This document shows, piece after piece, positions 35,776-44,597 of a stretch of DNA of 64,000 nucleotides. Positions within the stretch are counted from its first letter, which is position 1; the number at the start of each line of letters is the position of its first letter. The notes beneath the pieces were generated by a model, which made no database searches, was not told where the DNA came from, and saw nothing but the letters and a program-made list of their open reading frames with translations. This DNA comes from Rhodococcus sp. H36-A4. GTDB taxonomy: Bacteria; Actinomycetota; Actinomycetes; Mycobacteriales; Mycobacteriaceae. The stretch is taken from NCBI RefSeq assembly GCF_027158005.1, contig NZ_JAPVLQ010000005.1, positions 62,001 through 126,000 of the forward strand, read 5' to 3'. The translations under genes were made by a program, and so were the position numbers.

Positions 35776-37065
35776 ATGTCGACCACCGGCACCCCGAAGA
35801 CCACCGCCGAGATCCAGCAGGATTGGGACACCAACCCTCGCTGGAAGGGCGTGACGCGTAATTTCACCGCAGAACAGGTTTCCAAGCTGCAGGGCACCGT
35901 GGTAGAGGAAGCAACACTTGCCCGCCGCGGTTCCGAGATCCTGTGGGACCTCGTCACCAACGAGGACTACATCAACTCGCTCGGTGCACTCACCGGCAAC
36001 CAGGCCGTGCAGCAGGTTCGCGCCGGCCTGAAAGCCATCTACCTCTCCGGCTGGCAGGTTGCCGGCGACGCCAACCTCTCTGGCCACACGTACCCGGACC
36101 AGAGCCTCTACCCGGCCAACTCGGTGCCGACCGTCGTTCGTCGCATCAACAACGCCCTGCTGCGCGCCGACGAGATCGCCAAGGTCGAAGGTGACACCTC
36201 GGTCAGCAACTGGCTCGCGCCAGTGGTCGCCGACGCCGAAGCCGGATTCGGTGGCGCGCTGAACGCTTACGAGCTGCAGAAGGCCATGATCGCTGCCGGT
36301 GCCGCAGGTGTGCACTGGGAGGATCAGCTCGCATCGGAGAAGAAGTGCGGCCACCTCGGTGGCAAGGTGCTCATCCCGACCCAGCAGCACATCCGCACCC
36401 TGACCTCGGCTCGCCTCGCGTCCGACGTCGCCGATGTCCCCTCGGTCATCATCGCCCGCACCGACGCCGAGGCCGCAACCCTCATCACGTCCGATGTGGA
36501 CGAGCGCGACGTGGAGTTCCTCGACGGAACCCGCACCGCAGAAGGCTTCTACGGCGTCAAGAACGGTATCGAGCCGTGCATCGCTCGTGCGAAGGCTTAC
36601 GCACCGTACGCAGACCTCATTTGGATGGAGACCGGCGTTCCGGATCTCGAAGTTGCCAAGCGCTTCTCCGAGTCGGTTCGCAGCGAATTCCCGGACCAGA
36701 TGCTGGCCTACAACTGCTCGCCTTCGTTCAACTGGAAGGCGCACCTGGACGACGCGACCATCGCCAAGTTCCAGAAGGAACTCGGCGCGATGGGCTTCAA
36801 GTTCCAGTTCATCACCCTTGCCGGATTCCACTCGCTCAACTACGGCATGTTCGACCTGGCGCACGGCTACGCCCGCGAGGGCATGACGGCGTTCGTCGAC
36901 CTGCAGGAGCGCGAGTTCAAGGCTGCCGAAGAGCGCGGCTTCACCGCCGTCAAGCATCAGCGTGAGGTCGGCGCAGGCTACTTCGACACCATCGCCACCA
37001 CGGTCGACCCGAACACCTCCACCGCAGCGCTGAAGGGCTCCACCGAAGAGGGCCAGTTCCACTGA
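35776..37065 (+). CDS. aceA: Isocitrate lyase
   Basis: A 429-aa enzyme of the ICL1 class that splits isocitrate to glyoxylate and succinate, the first step of the glyoxylate shunt for growth on acetate and fatty acids. The catalytic loop KKCGHLGGK places the cysteine at residue 191, as in M. tuberculosis Icl1. NPSxxW-type sequence appears as [13 protein letters not shown] precedes ATG 35776. fadB2 follows 44 bases later on the same strand. Confidence 0.97.
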   Translation: MSTTGTPKTTAEIQQDWDTNPRWKGVTRNFTAEQVSKLQGTVVEEATLARRGSEILWDLVTNEDYINSLGALTGNQAVQQVRAGLKAIYLSGWQVAGDANLSGHTYPDQSLYPANSVPTVVRRINNALLRADEIAKVEGDTSVSNWLAPVVADAEAGFGGALNAYELQKAMIAAGAAGVHWEDQLASEKKCGHLGGKVLIPTQQHIRTLTSARLASDVADVPSVIIARTDAEAATLITSDVDERDVEFLDGTRTAEGFYGVKNGIEPCIARAKAYAPYADLIWMETGVPDLEVAKRFSESVRSEFPDQMLAYNCSPSFNWKAHLDDATIAKFQKELGAMGFKFQFITLAGFHSLNYGMFDLAHGYAREGMTAFVDLQEREFKAAEERGFTAVKHQREVGAGYFDTIATTVDPNTSTAALKGSTEEGQFH

Positions 37066-37109
37066 TCGCCACGTCCGACTCGAACGACCAGTGAGGCCAA
37101 GGAGCTGAC

Positions 37110-37994
37110 GTGACCAGCGAGAAAATTCAGCGAGTCGGCGTTATCGGCATCGGACAGATGGGCGCCGGAATCGCCGAGGTGTGCGCACGCGCACACGTCG
37201 ATGTGCTGGTCTACGAACAGACACGTGAGCTGACGGCCGCAGGACGCGCACGCATCCTGCGGTCGTTGGACCGCGGTGTCAGCAGCGGCAAAATCACCGA
37301 GCGAGAACGTGAGCAGGCAGCCTGGCGGTTGCGGTTCACGTCCGACTTCAGTGACTTCGCCGACCGTCAGCTCGTTGTCGAAGCAGTTCTCGAGGACGAG
37401 AAGATCAAAGCCGACATTTTCGCCGAGCTCGATTCGGTGGTGACGGACCCGAATGCAGTACTCGCGTCCAACACGTCGTCGATCCCCATCATGAAGCTGG
37501 GGATCGCGACCACATCACCGGATCGTGTCGTCGGCATGCATTTCTTCAACCCGGTGCCGGTGCTCCCGCTCGTCGAGCTCGTCACCACTCTCAAGACAAG
37601 CCAGGCTGTCGCCGAGCGTGCGGAGAAATTCGCCAGTGAAGTACTCGGCAAACAGGTCGTCCGGTCTGCGGACCGTTCGGGTTTCGTGGTCAACGCTCTG
37701 CTGGTGCCATACCTGCTCTCGGCCATTCGAATGGTCGAGTCCGGGTTCGCCACCAAAGAAGACGTGGACAAAGCGACAGTGCTCGGCCTCGCACATCCCA
37801 TGGGGCCCTTGGCATTGGCCGACCTCGTCGGACTCGACACCGTCAAGTCGATTGCCGACTCGATGTACGAAGAGTTCAAGGAACCGTTGTTCTCCGCCCC
37901 GCCGCTTCTGCTACGTATGGTCGAGGCAGGGCTGGTCGGCAAGAAGACCGGAGCAGGTTTCTACCAGTACGAGAACGGTCGTTTCGCAAAATAG
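37110..37994 (+). CDS. fadB2: 3-hydroxybutyryl-CoA dehydrogenase
   Basis: A 294-aa NAD-dependent 3-hydroxyacyl-CoA dehydrogenase. The Rossmann motif GVIGIGQMGAGIAE is at residues 7-20, the substrate-site ASNTSSIPI follows, and the catalytic His is in GMHFFNPVPVLPLVELV. It converts acetoacetyl-CoA to 3-hydroxybutyryl-CoA or the reverse. AAGGAG lies six bases before GTG 37110. The pairing with aceA matches Rv0467-Rv0468. Confidence 0.95.
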   Translation: MTSEKIQRVGVIGIGQMGAGIAEVCARAHVDVLVYEQTRELTAAGRARILRSLDRGVSSGKITEREREQAAWRLRFTSDFSDFADRQLVVEAVLEDEKIKADIFAELDSVVTDPNAVLASNTSSIPIMKLGIATTSPDRVVGMHFFNPVPVLPLVELVTTLKTSQAVAERAEKFASEVLGKQVVRSADRSGFVVNALLVPYLLSAIRMVESGFATKEDVDKATVLGLAHPMGPLALADLVGLDTVKSIADSMYEEFKEPLFSAPPLLLRMVEAGLVGKKTGAGFYQYENGRFAK

Positions 37995-38009
37995 GTAGGC
38001 GCTTCGCAG

Positions 38010-38049
38010 ACGAGTGGTAATACGTCCTCGGCAACGTATTACCACTCGT
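38010..38049 (+). terminator. Hairpin between fadB2 and the metE-like gene
   Basis: A perfect 16-bp stem ACGAGTGGTAATACGT (38010-38025) / ACGTATTACCACTCGT (38034-38049) has an 8-base loop and can extend by GCAG/CTGC across a small bulge. It lies 15 bases after the fadB2 stop and 36 bases before the next start. It has no T-run, so it may act either as terminator or as a leader structure. Confidence 0.75.
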
Positions 38050-38085
38050 ATCTGCCGTTGCACCCTCACTGAAAGGAACCCTTTC

Positions 38086-40386
38086 GTGGCGAGTAGCGCA
38101 GCCGAATTCGGTTCGAGCATCCTGGGGTACCCGAGAATCGGCCCGCGGCGAGAATTGAAGCGCGCACTCGAGACCTACTGGAACGGCAAGTCGACGCCTT
38201 CCGCCCGCGCCGCACTCCAGTCCGTCGGTCGTTCCCTTCAGGAAGACACCTGGGACGAACTCCATGCAACCGGGTTGACGCAAGTCCCCGGAAACACCTT
38301 CTCCTTCTACGATCACGTCCTCGACGATGCATTGCTTTTCGGGGCGGTTCCGACGCGCTTCGCCCCGCTCGAAGGGGAGATGCATCCGCTCGATTTCTAC
38401 TTCACCGTTGCTCGCGGCAAGCCGGACCTCCCGCCGCTTGAGCTGGTGCGGTATTTCGACTCCAATTACTTCTACCGCCAACCCGAGATCGACGAGTCGA
38501 CGCCGTTTTCGCTGCACGCGGAGAGCCTGCTCGACGAGTTCGACCGGGCGAAGGCTCGTGGTATCGAACTGCGCCCCGTTGTGCTCGGCCCGGTATCGCT
38601 GCTCTTGTTGTCCAAGGCCGGATCTTCAGCAGCGGAAGGATTCTCCCCGCTCGATCGGCTGGGGGACCTGCTTGCGCAGTACAGTGCCCTCTTCGAGTTG
38701 CTTGCCCTGCGAGGTGCCACCTGCATCCAACTCGACGAGCCCGCATTCACAGCCGAGCGGACAGCCGGGGAACTGGCAGCACTCGACCGCGCGTACACCG
38801 CTCTGTCGACGACGGCGTTGCGTCCCCGACTTCTCGTGACAGGTCAGTACGGGTCTCTCGGATCTGCGCTGCCGATTCTCGCAGCCACCAAGGTGGAGGC
38901 AATCGGGCTTGACCTCGTCGCCGGCAGACTCGAGCCGGAAGAGCTCGCCGCCATTGCAGGAATGAAACGCAAACGCCTCTACGCGGGAGTCATCGACGGC
39001 CGCAGCGTGTGGCGTGCCGACCGCATCGTCGTACTCGACTACCTCGAGCGGCTGAAAGAGGTGTGTCAAGAACTCGTCGTCTCGACGTCGTCGACTCTTC
39101 TGCACGTTCCGTACGACGTGCTGAGCGAGTACGACATCGACGGCAACGTCGCCGACCGACTCGCGTTCGCGAAGCAAAAAGTCGGCGAGGTCGTTGCCTT
39201 GGCAAAGGCGCTCACCGACGGGCCGTCGGACAAATGGCGCAAGAAGCCGACCGAGGTGCACTTCAAGCAGAAGCACGCGGTGCGGCACCGTGTTTACAAC
39301 GTCACGCCCGACATGCGGGTTCGGCAGCCGTACTCCGAGCGGAAGATCGCGCAGCGCGAGAAGCTGAACCTTCCACTCGTGCCCGCCACCACCCTCGGTT
39401 CGTTCCCGCAAACTTCGGCAATGAGACAGGCGAGATACGAACTGGGACAAGGCCGTATCGAAACCGTCGACTATCGCGCACGCGTCGAAGAAGAGATCGA
39501 GCAGGTAATCCGGTTGCAGGAGGACATCGGGCTCGACGTTCTGGTGAACGGCGAGGTGGAACGCAACGACATGATTCAGTTCTTCGCCGAAGCGCTCGAA
39601 GGGTTTGCCACGACGACCAATGGGTGGGTCCAGACGTACGGATCACGATGCGTGCGTCCGCCCATCCTGTACGGAGACGTGGCCCGGCCGAAACCGATGA
39701 GTGTCGAGTGGACAGCGTTCGCGCAGTCGTTGACGCACAAGCCGGTCAAAGCAATCCTGACCGGCCCCGTCACGATGCTCGCCCGTTCGTACGTGCGGAG
39801 GGACCTCCCACTGCACGAGGTGGCCGACCAAGTTGCCCTCACCGTTCGCGACGAGATCGCCGATCTCGAGAAAGCTGGGATCGGGATCATCCAGGTCGAC
39901 GAGCCGGCGTTGCGTGAACTGCTGCCCTCGCGTGAGAAGGGCCGAAAAGAATACCTCCGTTGGTCGGTCGAGGCGTTTCGGCTGGCGACGTCGGGTGCAC
40001 AGCCCGAGACCCAGATTCATACTCATCTTGGGTACTCGACTCGTGCGTCGGTGGTCGACGCGATCGAGAACCTCGATGCCGATGTCACTGCGATCGTGGC
40101 AACCCGATCCATCGACTGGGTTCTCGGTGCTGTGCAGGAGAACGTCCTCAGCCATGGAGTCGGTCCCGGCGTGTACGAAAGTCGTTCGGCGCGTATCCCC
40201 GACATCGACGAACTCGACGAGCTACTGACACAGGCAGCCGCGACGATCGACATCGATCGGTTGTGGGCCAATCCCGACGGTGGCCTCAAGACACGCCAGT
40301 ATTGGCAACTGGAACCGTCGTTGCGTAACTTGGTGGCAGCGGCGCGACGGGTGCGCCGACGCGCAGAACAGGGGACAGCAGAGTGA
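38086..40386 (+). CDS. MetE-like protein lacking three zinc ligands
   Basis: A 766-aa full-length homologue of cobalamin-independent methionine synthase (homocysteine methylation from 5-methyltetrahydrofolate-polyglutamate). It keeps both barrels, GSFPQT, NGEVERNDM, NGWVQTYGSRC, LTGPVTM and QVDEPALRE. The zinc site does not survive: where E. coli has H641, C643, E665 and C726, this protein has H647, G649 (THLGYS), V671 (AIVATRS) and G732 (NPDGGLKT), with identical spacing of 22 and 83 residues. Since zinc activates the homocysteine thiol, ordinary MetE chemistry is not expected. AAAGGA precedes GTG 38086. The stop overlaps the next gene. I leave the symbol empty for that reason. Confidence 0.9.
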   Translation: MASSAAEFGSSILGYPRIGPRRELKRALETYWNGKSTPSARAALQSVGRSLQEDTWDELHATGLTQVPGNTFSFYDHVLDDALLFGAVPTRFAPLEGEMHPLDFYFTVARGKPDLPPLELVRYFDSNYFYRQPEIDESTPFSLHAESLLDEFDRAKARGIELRPVVLGPVSLLLLSKAGSSAAEGFSPLDRLGDLLAQYSALFELLALRGATCIQLDEPAFTAERTAGELAALDRAYTALSTTALRPRLLVTGQYGSLGSALPILAATKVEAIGLDLVAGRLEPEELAAIAGMKRKRLYAGVIDGRSVWRADRIVVLDYLERLKEVCQELVVSTSSTLLHVPYDVLSEYDIDGNVADRLAFAKQKVGEVVALAKALTDGPSDKWRKKPTEVHFKQKHAVRHRVYNVTPDMRVRQPYSERKIAQREKLNLPLVPATTLGSFPQTSAMRQARYELGQGRIETVDYRARVEEEIEQVIRLQEDIGLDVLVNGEVERNDMIQFFAEALEGFATTTNGWVQTYGSRCVRPPILYGDVARPKPMSVEWTAFAQSLTHKPVKAILTGPVTMLARSYVRRDLPLHEVADQVALTVRDEIADLEKAGIGIIQVDEPALRELLPSREKGRKEYLRWSVEAFRLATSGAQPETQIHTHLGYSTRASVVDAIENLDADVTAIVATRSIDWVLGAVQENVLSHGVGPGVYESRSARIPDIDELDELLTQAAATIDIDRLWANPDGGLKTRQYWQLEPSLRNLVAAARRVRRRAEQGTAE

Positions 40387-40658
40387 GCAAGTCGAAGAAG
40401 TCCGGCGGACTCGTTCCGAAGGTGTTCGGAATTGTATTGGCAGCGACGGGTGCCGCGCATTTCGTCGTTCCCGAGGCGTTCGAAGGAATCACCAAGCGTC
40501 CTTTCCCTCGGGACACCAGGACCTGGATCAGCCGCAACGGAGCTACCGAACTAGCTGTCGGTGCTGCAATTGCGTATCCCAAGACTCGTAAGATCGGCCT
40601 GGTCGGACTTGGCACGTATGTCGGCTGGTTGGGTCTCAATATCGCCCGCAACGGTTAG
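40383..40658 (+). CDS. Small two-helix membrane protein coupled to metE-like gene
   Basis: A 91-aa basic protein with two weakly hydrophobic segments ([20 protein letters not shown] and [18 protein letters not shown]), resembling small DoxX-like membrane proteins. GTG 40383 overlaps the stop of the MetE-like gene (GTGA), so the two are translationally coupled. Function unknown. Confidence 0.7.
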   Translation: MSKSKKSGGLVPKVFGIVLAATGAAHFVVPEAFEGITKRPFPRDTRTWISRNGATELAVGAAIAYPKTRKIGLVGLGTYVGWLGLNIARNG

Positions 40659-40684
40659 AGCACCCGGTCCGAATTGTTGTGAAT

Positions 40685-40722
40685 CACTCCCGCCTGCTGG
40701 GAATACCCTGCTGGCGGGAGTG
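40685..40722 (+). terminator. Hairpin terminator
   Basis: CACTCCCGCC (40685-40694) pairs with GGCGGGAGTG (40713-40722). Inside, GGG/CCC pairs around a small loop, separated by a symmetrical TGCT/TGCT internal loop. Confidence 0.8.
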
Positions 40723-40764
40723 TCCGCTTTGCATGCCTACCGAAGGGTAGGTAGCAATGTAGCT

Positions 40765-41805
40765 ATGACTTCAGCTACTGCATATACCGCGACGGCCCCT
40801 GATGCTCCGCTCGAGAAGGTCACCATCGAGCGTCGTGAGCTCGGACCCAACGATGTCCTCATCGAGGTCAAGTTCGCCGGTATCTGCCATTCCGATATCC
40901 ACACCGCCCGGAACGAGTGGGGCGGTACCACCTACCCCGTCGTTCCGGGACACGAAATCGCGGGCATCGTCTCCGAGGTGGGTTCCGACGTCAGTAAGCA
41001 CAAGGTCGGCGACCGCGTCGGCGTCGGGTGCTTCGTGGATTCCTGCGGCGAGTGCGAGGCCTGCCTTGCCGACGAAGAGCAGTACTGCAGCAAGGGTGTG
41101 ACGGCGACCTACAACTCCAAGCAGGCCGACGGCACCATCACCCAGGGCGGATACTCCACGCACATCGTCGTCACCGAAGGGTTCGTTCTTTCCATTCCGG
41201 AGGGAATCGAGCTCGACGTCGCGGCGCCTCTCCTGTGCGCAGGCATCACGCTGTACTCCCCGCTCAAGCATTGGGGAGCCGGGCCCGGCACGAAGGTCGC
41301 CATCATCGGTATGGGCGGACTGGGACATGTCGGTGTCAAGATCGCCAATGCACTCGGCGCCGAGGTAACCGTGCTCAGTCAGTCGCTCAGCAAGGAAGAG
41401 GACGGCAAGCGACTCGGTGCGCACCACTACTACGCCACTTCCGACTCAGCGACGTTCAAGAAGCTTCGTGGTGAATTCGACCTGATCATCAATACCGTGT
41501 CGGCAGAGATCGACATGGACAAGCACATGTCACTGCTCGCGATGAACGGCTCGCTCGTCATCCTGGGGCTTCCGTCCGAGCCCATCAAGGTGCGCGGATT
41601 CACCCTTGCGGCCAACCGTCGTAGCCTCGCGGGTTCGATGGTCGGTGGCATTGCGCAGACGCAGGAAATGTTGAATTTCTGCGCTGAACACCACATCGGT
41701 GCCGAAATCGAGACCATCGCCGCGGACAAGATCAACGAGGCGTACGAGCGTGTGTTGAAGAGCGACGTCCGCTACCGGTTCGTGATCGACGCCAAAACAT
41801 TCTGA
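40765..41805 (+). CDS. Zinc-dependent NADP-type alcohol dehydrogenase (AdhC-like)
   Basis: A 346-aa medium-chain dehydrogenase of the cinnamyl-alcohol dehydrogenase / AdhC branch. Catalytic zinc ligands lie in GICHSD and GHE; the structural zinc cysteines are in [15 protein letters not shown]; the coenzyme motif is [13 protein letters not shown]. It interconverts aldehydes and alcohols. ATG 40765 is the start that fits the family; the longer open frame upstream crosses the terminator. It is monocistronic. Confidence 0.92.
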   Translation: MTSATAYTATAPDAPLEKVTIERRELGPNDVLIEVKFAGICHSDIHTARNEWGGTTYPVVPGHEIAGIVSEVGSDVSKHKVGDRVGVGCFVDSCGECEACLADEEQYCSKGVTATYNSKQADGTITQGGYSTHIVVTEGFVLSIPEGIELDVAAPLLCAGITLYSPLKHWGAGPGTKVAIIGMGGLGHVGVKIANALGAEVTVLSQSLSKEEDGKRLGAHHYYATSDSATFKKLRGEFDLIINTVSAEIDMDKHMSLLAMNGSLVILGLPSEPIKVRGFTLAANRRSLAGSMVGGIAQTQEMLNFCAEHHIGAEIETIAADKINEAYERVLKSDVRYRFVIDAKTF

Positions 41806-41909
41806 GTTCTCGTGCGCCTTTCGTATCCGTAAATGTATGCGAAAGGCGTACCACGCGGGCGTAGCGTCGAAGTCGGGTCGGACAGTTCTCTTCGACGAAG
41901 GGACCCGAG

Positions 41910-42131
41910 ATGAAACTAAATACGTTCACAGGCTGGGTTGGTTACGGACTGGCATTGCTTGCCGTTACCGCGATGGGCCTGTTCCTGGTCGCAGTGGGTT
42001 CTGGCTACGACGCTCTGGCAGTGTTGGCAGGCAGTGTCTGCGTGGTGGCAATTGCAGGGGCCATGGGCCTGGTGGGAGGAGTGGTCAAGCACGACCACCG
42101 ACTCCACCGCACTACCCCAAGACTGCTCTGA
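41910..42131 (+). CDS. Small two-helix membrane protein
   Basis: A 73-aa protein with two hydrophobic helices (about residues 9-31 and 35-58) and a basic His/Arg tail (KHDHRLHR). The GAAGGGA ribosome binding site is well placed before ATG 41910. I do not recognise the family. It is convergent with the ppk2 gene ten bases away. Confidence 0.7.
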   Translation: MKLNTFTGWVGYGLALLAVTAMGLFLVAVGSGYDALAVLAGSVCVVAIAGAMGLVGGVVKHDHRLHRTTPRLL

Positions 42132-42141
42132 CGGTTCGGCG

Positions 42142-43047
42142 CTAGCTTTCAGCCAGCCGCCTCTTCTCCAGCTCGACGTCGAAATCGGCAGCGGGCCAGT
42201 CGAGTTCGAGCTGTTCGAGTGCATCGATCAGCAACTCCGTAACGGCGAGTCGGCTGTACCACTTCCGGTCGGCCGGGATGACGAACCACGGTGCGTAATC
42301 GGTATTCGTTCGATCTATGGCGCGTTGGTAGGCGATGCGATATTGCGGTAGGAATCCGCGTTCGGTCACGTCGCCGGGGTTGTACTTCCAGTGCTTGTCG
42401 GGTCGGTCCAGCCGCTCTTGGAGCCGAGCTCGCTGCTCTTCCGGCGAGACGAACAAGGCGACCTTGATGATGAGCGTGCCCTGTTCGGCGAGGTCCTTCT
42501 CGAAGGCGTTGATCTCGTCGAATCGTGGTTCCCACACCTGGCGCGGAACCAGGTCGTGGACCGCTACGACCAACACATCCTCGTAGTGCGACCGATCGAA
42601 GACCCCAATCTTCCCGCCGCGGGGTAGGGCCTTACGAATTCGCCACAAGTAATGGTGCTGCTTCTCTTCCTTGGTGGGAACCCCGAAAGAGGCGAGATCG
42701 ACGCCCTGTGGATCGACCATCCCGATGACATTGCGGACCATCCCGCCTTTGCCCGCAGTGTCCATTCCCTGCAGTACCAGAAGAATCGAGCGCAGATCTC
42801 CGGCACGTCCGTTGGCGTACAACTTTTCTTGAAGGGCGGAGAGATGTTTACCGCGCTCGAGGAGGAGAGCCTGGCCTTCGGCTTTCGTGCCCTCGAATCC
42901 GGGCGTCTCATCGAAGTCGATGTCCTCGATACGTGTCGAATCGGTTGCGCGGAGGATCTTGCTGGGCGGGGTAGACCACAACGAGAGCTTCTCGTCCTTC
43001 GATTCCACGTTTTCCGGTGACGCCGACTTCTCGGATGACTTGGCCAT
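42142..43047 (-). CDS. ppk2: Polyphosphate kinase 2 family protein
   Basis: A 301-aa PPK2-type P-loop kinase that transfers phosphate between polyphosphate and nucleotides. It has Walker A GMDTAGKGG near residue 94, the lid region KEEKQHHYLWR, Walker B GVFDRSHYEDVLVV and the WEPRFDEIN segment. The N-terminal 45 residues are a charged, low-complexity extension. The nucleotide preference cannot be read from the sequence. Confidence 0.92.
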   Translation of the reverse strand: MAKSSEKSASPENVESKDEKLSLWSTPPSKILRATDSTRIEDIDFDETPGFEGTKAEGQALLLERGKHLSALQEKLYANGRAGDLRSILLVLQGMDTAGKGGMVRNVIGMVDPQGVDLASFGVPTKEEKQHHYLWRIRKALPRGGKIGVFDRSHYEDVLVVAVHDLVPRQVWEPRFDEINAFEKDLAEQGTLIIKVALFVSPEEQRARLQERLDRPDKHWKYNPGDVTERGFLPQYRIAYQRAIDRTNTDYAPWFVIPADRKWYSRLAVTELLIDALEQLELDWPAADFDVELEKRRLAES

Positions 43048-43088
43048 GAACCGACCCTAGTCCGCGGTGGAGATCTACCCTGGTATTC

Positions 43089-43550
43089 ATGGCTCCGAAA
43101 CTTGCGTCAGCACAATCCGTCGACCGTTCCAAGATGCTGGACTTCGTTTCTCCTCGACACCACCTGACCCTCATCACCCACAAACGCGATGGCGGAGTGC
43201 AGGTCTCCCCGGTGACGTCCGGACTCGATTCCGAAGGCCGCATCGTCATAGCGACGTACCCGGAGCGCGCGAAGGTCTACAATATTCGTCGCAACCCGTC
43301 GGTGACCGCGCTGATGCACTCGGACGAGTGGAACGATGCGTACGTTCAAATCGACGGCACAGCCGAGATCATCGATCTCCCGGATTCGGTGGAACCGCTC
43401 GTCGAGTACTTCCGTAGCGTCGCCGGTGAACATTCCGACTGGGACGAGTATCGCGATGCGATGCGGAAGCAGGGAAAATCGTTGATACGCATCACGATCG
43501 AGAACTGGGGGCCGATCGCCGAAGGTGGCTTCCCCCCGGGGAGAGTGTGA
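43089..43550 (+). CDS. PPOX-class F420-dependent oxidoreductase
   Basis: A 153-aa split-barrel flavin/deazaflavin-binding protein with LITHKRDGGVQVSPV near residue 28, then IVIATYPERAKVYNIRRNP and HSDEWNDAYVQIDGTAEI, the pattern of actinobacterial F420-binding PPOX proteins. Such enzymes reduce small organic substrates with F420H2. The C-terminal codons lie in a tandem duplication. The gene is divergent from ppk2. Confidence 0.85.
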   Translation: MAPKLASAQSVDRSKMLDFVSPRHHLTLITHKRDGGVQVSPVTSGLDSEGRIVIATYPERAKVYNIRRNPSVTALMHSDEWNDAYVQIDGTAEIIDLPDSVEPLVEYFRSVAGEHSDWDEYRDAMRKQGKSLIRITIENWGPIAEGGFPPGRV

Positions 43551-43577
43551 TCAGCCCCCCGGGGAGAGTCTGATCAG
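43534..43577. repeat. 22-bp tandem duplication across convergent gene ends
   Basis: CCCCCGGGGAGAGTGTGATCAG (43534-43555) is followed by a copy with one change, T-to-C-type GTGTG versus GTCTG (43556-43577). The first copy encodes the last residues and stop of the F420 gene; the second contains the stop of the receptor gene on the other strand. Confidence 0.85.
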
Positions 43578-44542
43578 CCCTTATGGAAGAGCGGTACCGC
43601 GTTGTCGAGGGCGTACTGGGTGCCTGCCGCTGAGGCTGAAGAGAAGGCATTGTTCAGGTTCTGGTCCTCGAGGACGACGAGTCGGCCGTCGCGAGCTGAG
43701 GGCAGAGCTTGGATGGCAGCGTCGTTGATGATCGACTCAGCGCCGGTCCCGATCGGGAACATGACGGTCAGATCGGCGTCGAGGGCAGCTGTGTTCTCGG
43801 CGGAGAGCGTGATTGCGAACTTGTTCGGCTCGGCGAGGGCCTGAATTTCGGGCTTGTTGACGAAACCGAGCCTTTTCATGAAGTCCACGCGAACGTCCCC
43901 GTCGACGTACGCGCCGAGTTGGCCGCTGTAGAGCGTACCGACGGCAACGGTCTTCTCGGCGAACTGCGGATTCGCCGCGACGGCTGCGTCGAACTTCGTG
44001 TTGGTCTCGTCGACGAGTTGGCGACCGTCCTCGGATTTGCCGAGCGCATCTGCGATCAGTTGGGTTTGTCCGTCCCACGTTGTTCCGTAGGCGATGTCGG
44101 TGCCAACGGGTGCACCGACGGTCGGGGCGATGTCGGAAAGATCCTCGTAGACGGCCTGGTCGTTGGTACTGCGAGTCCACAGAATCAAGTCGGGCTCGAG
44201 TGCGGCCACCGATTCGACGTCGATCTCGTAGGTACCGAGGATCGTCGGCGCGGTGTCGTAGCTTTCCTCGACCCATGGTCCGAGTCCGTCACCACCGACC
44301 GCGAGCCAGTCGCTTGCACCGATGGGCTGTACCCCGAGTGCGAGCGCTGTCTCGGCGTCCGACCATCCGAGTGCGACGACGCGTTGTGGAGCGGCCGGTA
44401 CGGTGACCTCGCCGAACATCGTATCGACGGTGGGGCCGTCGACCGCAGCTTCGCTGCCCGAGTCGGTGCCACAGGCTGTCATGGTCACAACCGCGAGGGC
44501 CGCGATCACCGGTGCGAATGTCGAGAGTCTCCGTAAGCGCAT
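43574..44542 (-). CDS. Iron-siderophore ABC transporter substrate-binding lipoprotein
   Basis: A 322-aa FecB/FepB-type receptor with a signal peptide ending in lipobox MTAC near residue 26. Family segments include RVVALGWSDAETALALGV and SVAALEPDLILW. It is only distantly similar to the receptor at 324-1265, so the two probably bind different siderophores. ATG 44542 is the best start; the iron box overlaps it. A TAGGTT -10-like hexamer ten bases upstream suggests a leaderless transcript. Confidence 0.88.
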   Translation of the reverse strand: MRLRRLSTFAPVIAALAVVTMTACGTDSGSEAAVDGPTVDTMFGEVTVPAAPQRVVALGWSDAETALALGVQPIGASDWLAVGGDGLGPWVEESYDTAPTILGTYEIDVESVAALEPDLILWTRSTNDQAVYEDLSDIAPTVGAPVGTDIAYGTTWDGQTQLIADALGKSEDGRQLVDETNTKFDAAVAANPQFAEKTVAVGTLYSGQLGAYVDGDVRVDFMKRLGFVNKPEIQALAEPNKFAITLSAENTAALDADLTVMFPIGTGAESIINDAAIQALPSARDGRLVVLEDQNLNNAFSSASAAGTQYALDNAVPLFHKG

Positions 44543-44559
44543 AGGCAACGCTAACCTAT
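44541..44559. promoter_or_regulatory. IdeR/DtxR-like iron box at the receptor start
   Basis: ATAGGCAACGCTAACCTAT matches roughly 12-13 of 19 consensus positions, with both outer arms intact. It overlaps the ATG of the receptor gene, so IdeR binding would block transcription start directly. Confidence 0.65.
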
Positions 44560-44597
44560 GTTGCTTGGTTCGAGTACCTGCCCCCTACGCATTCTGC

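Noticed and set aside
35650-37062. Reverse-strand open frame of 470 codons opposite aceA
   Set aside because: Composition (Val, Gly, Arg, Asp-rich) is typical of antisense frames, and aceA is certain on the other strand.
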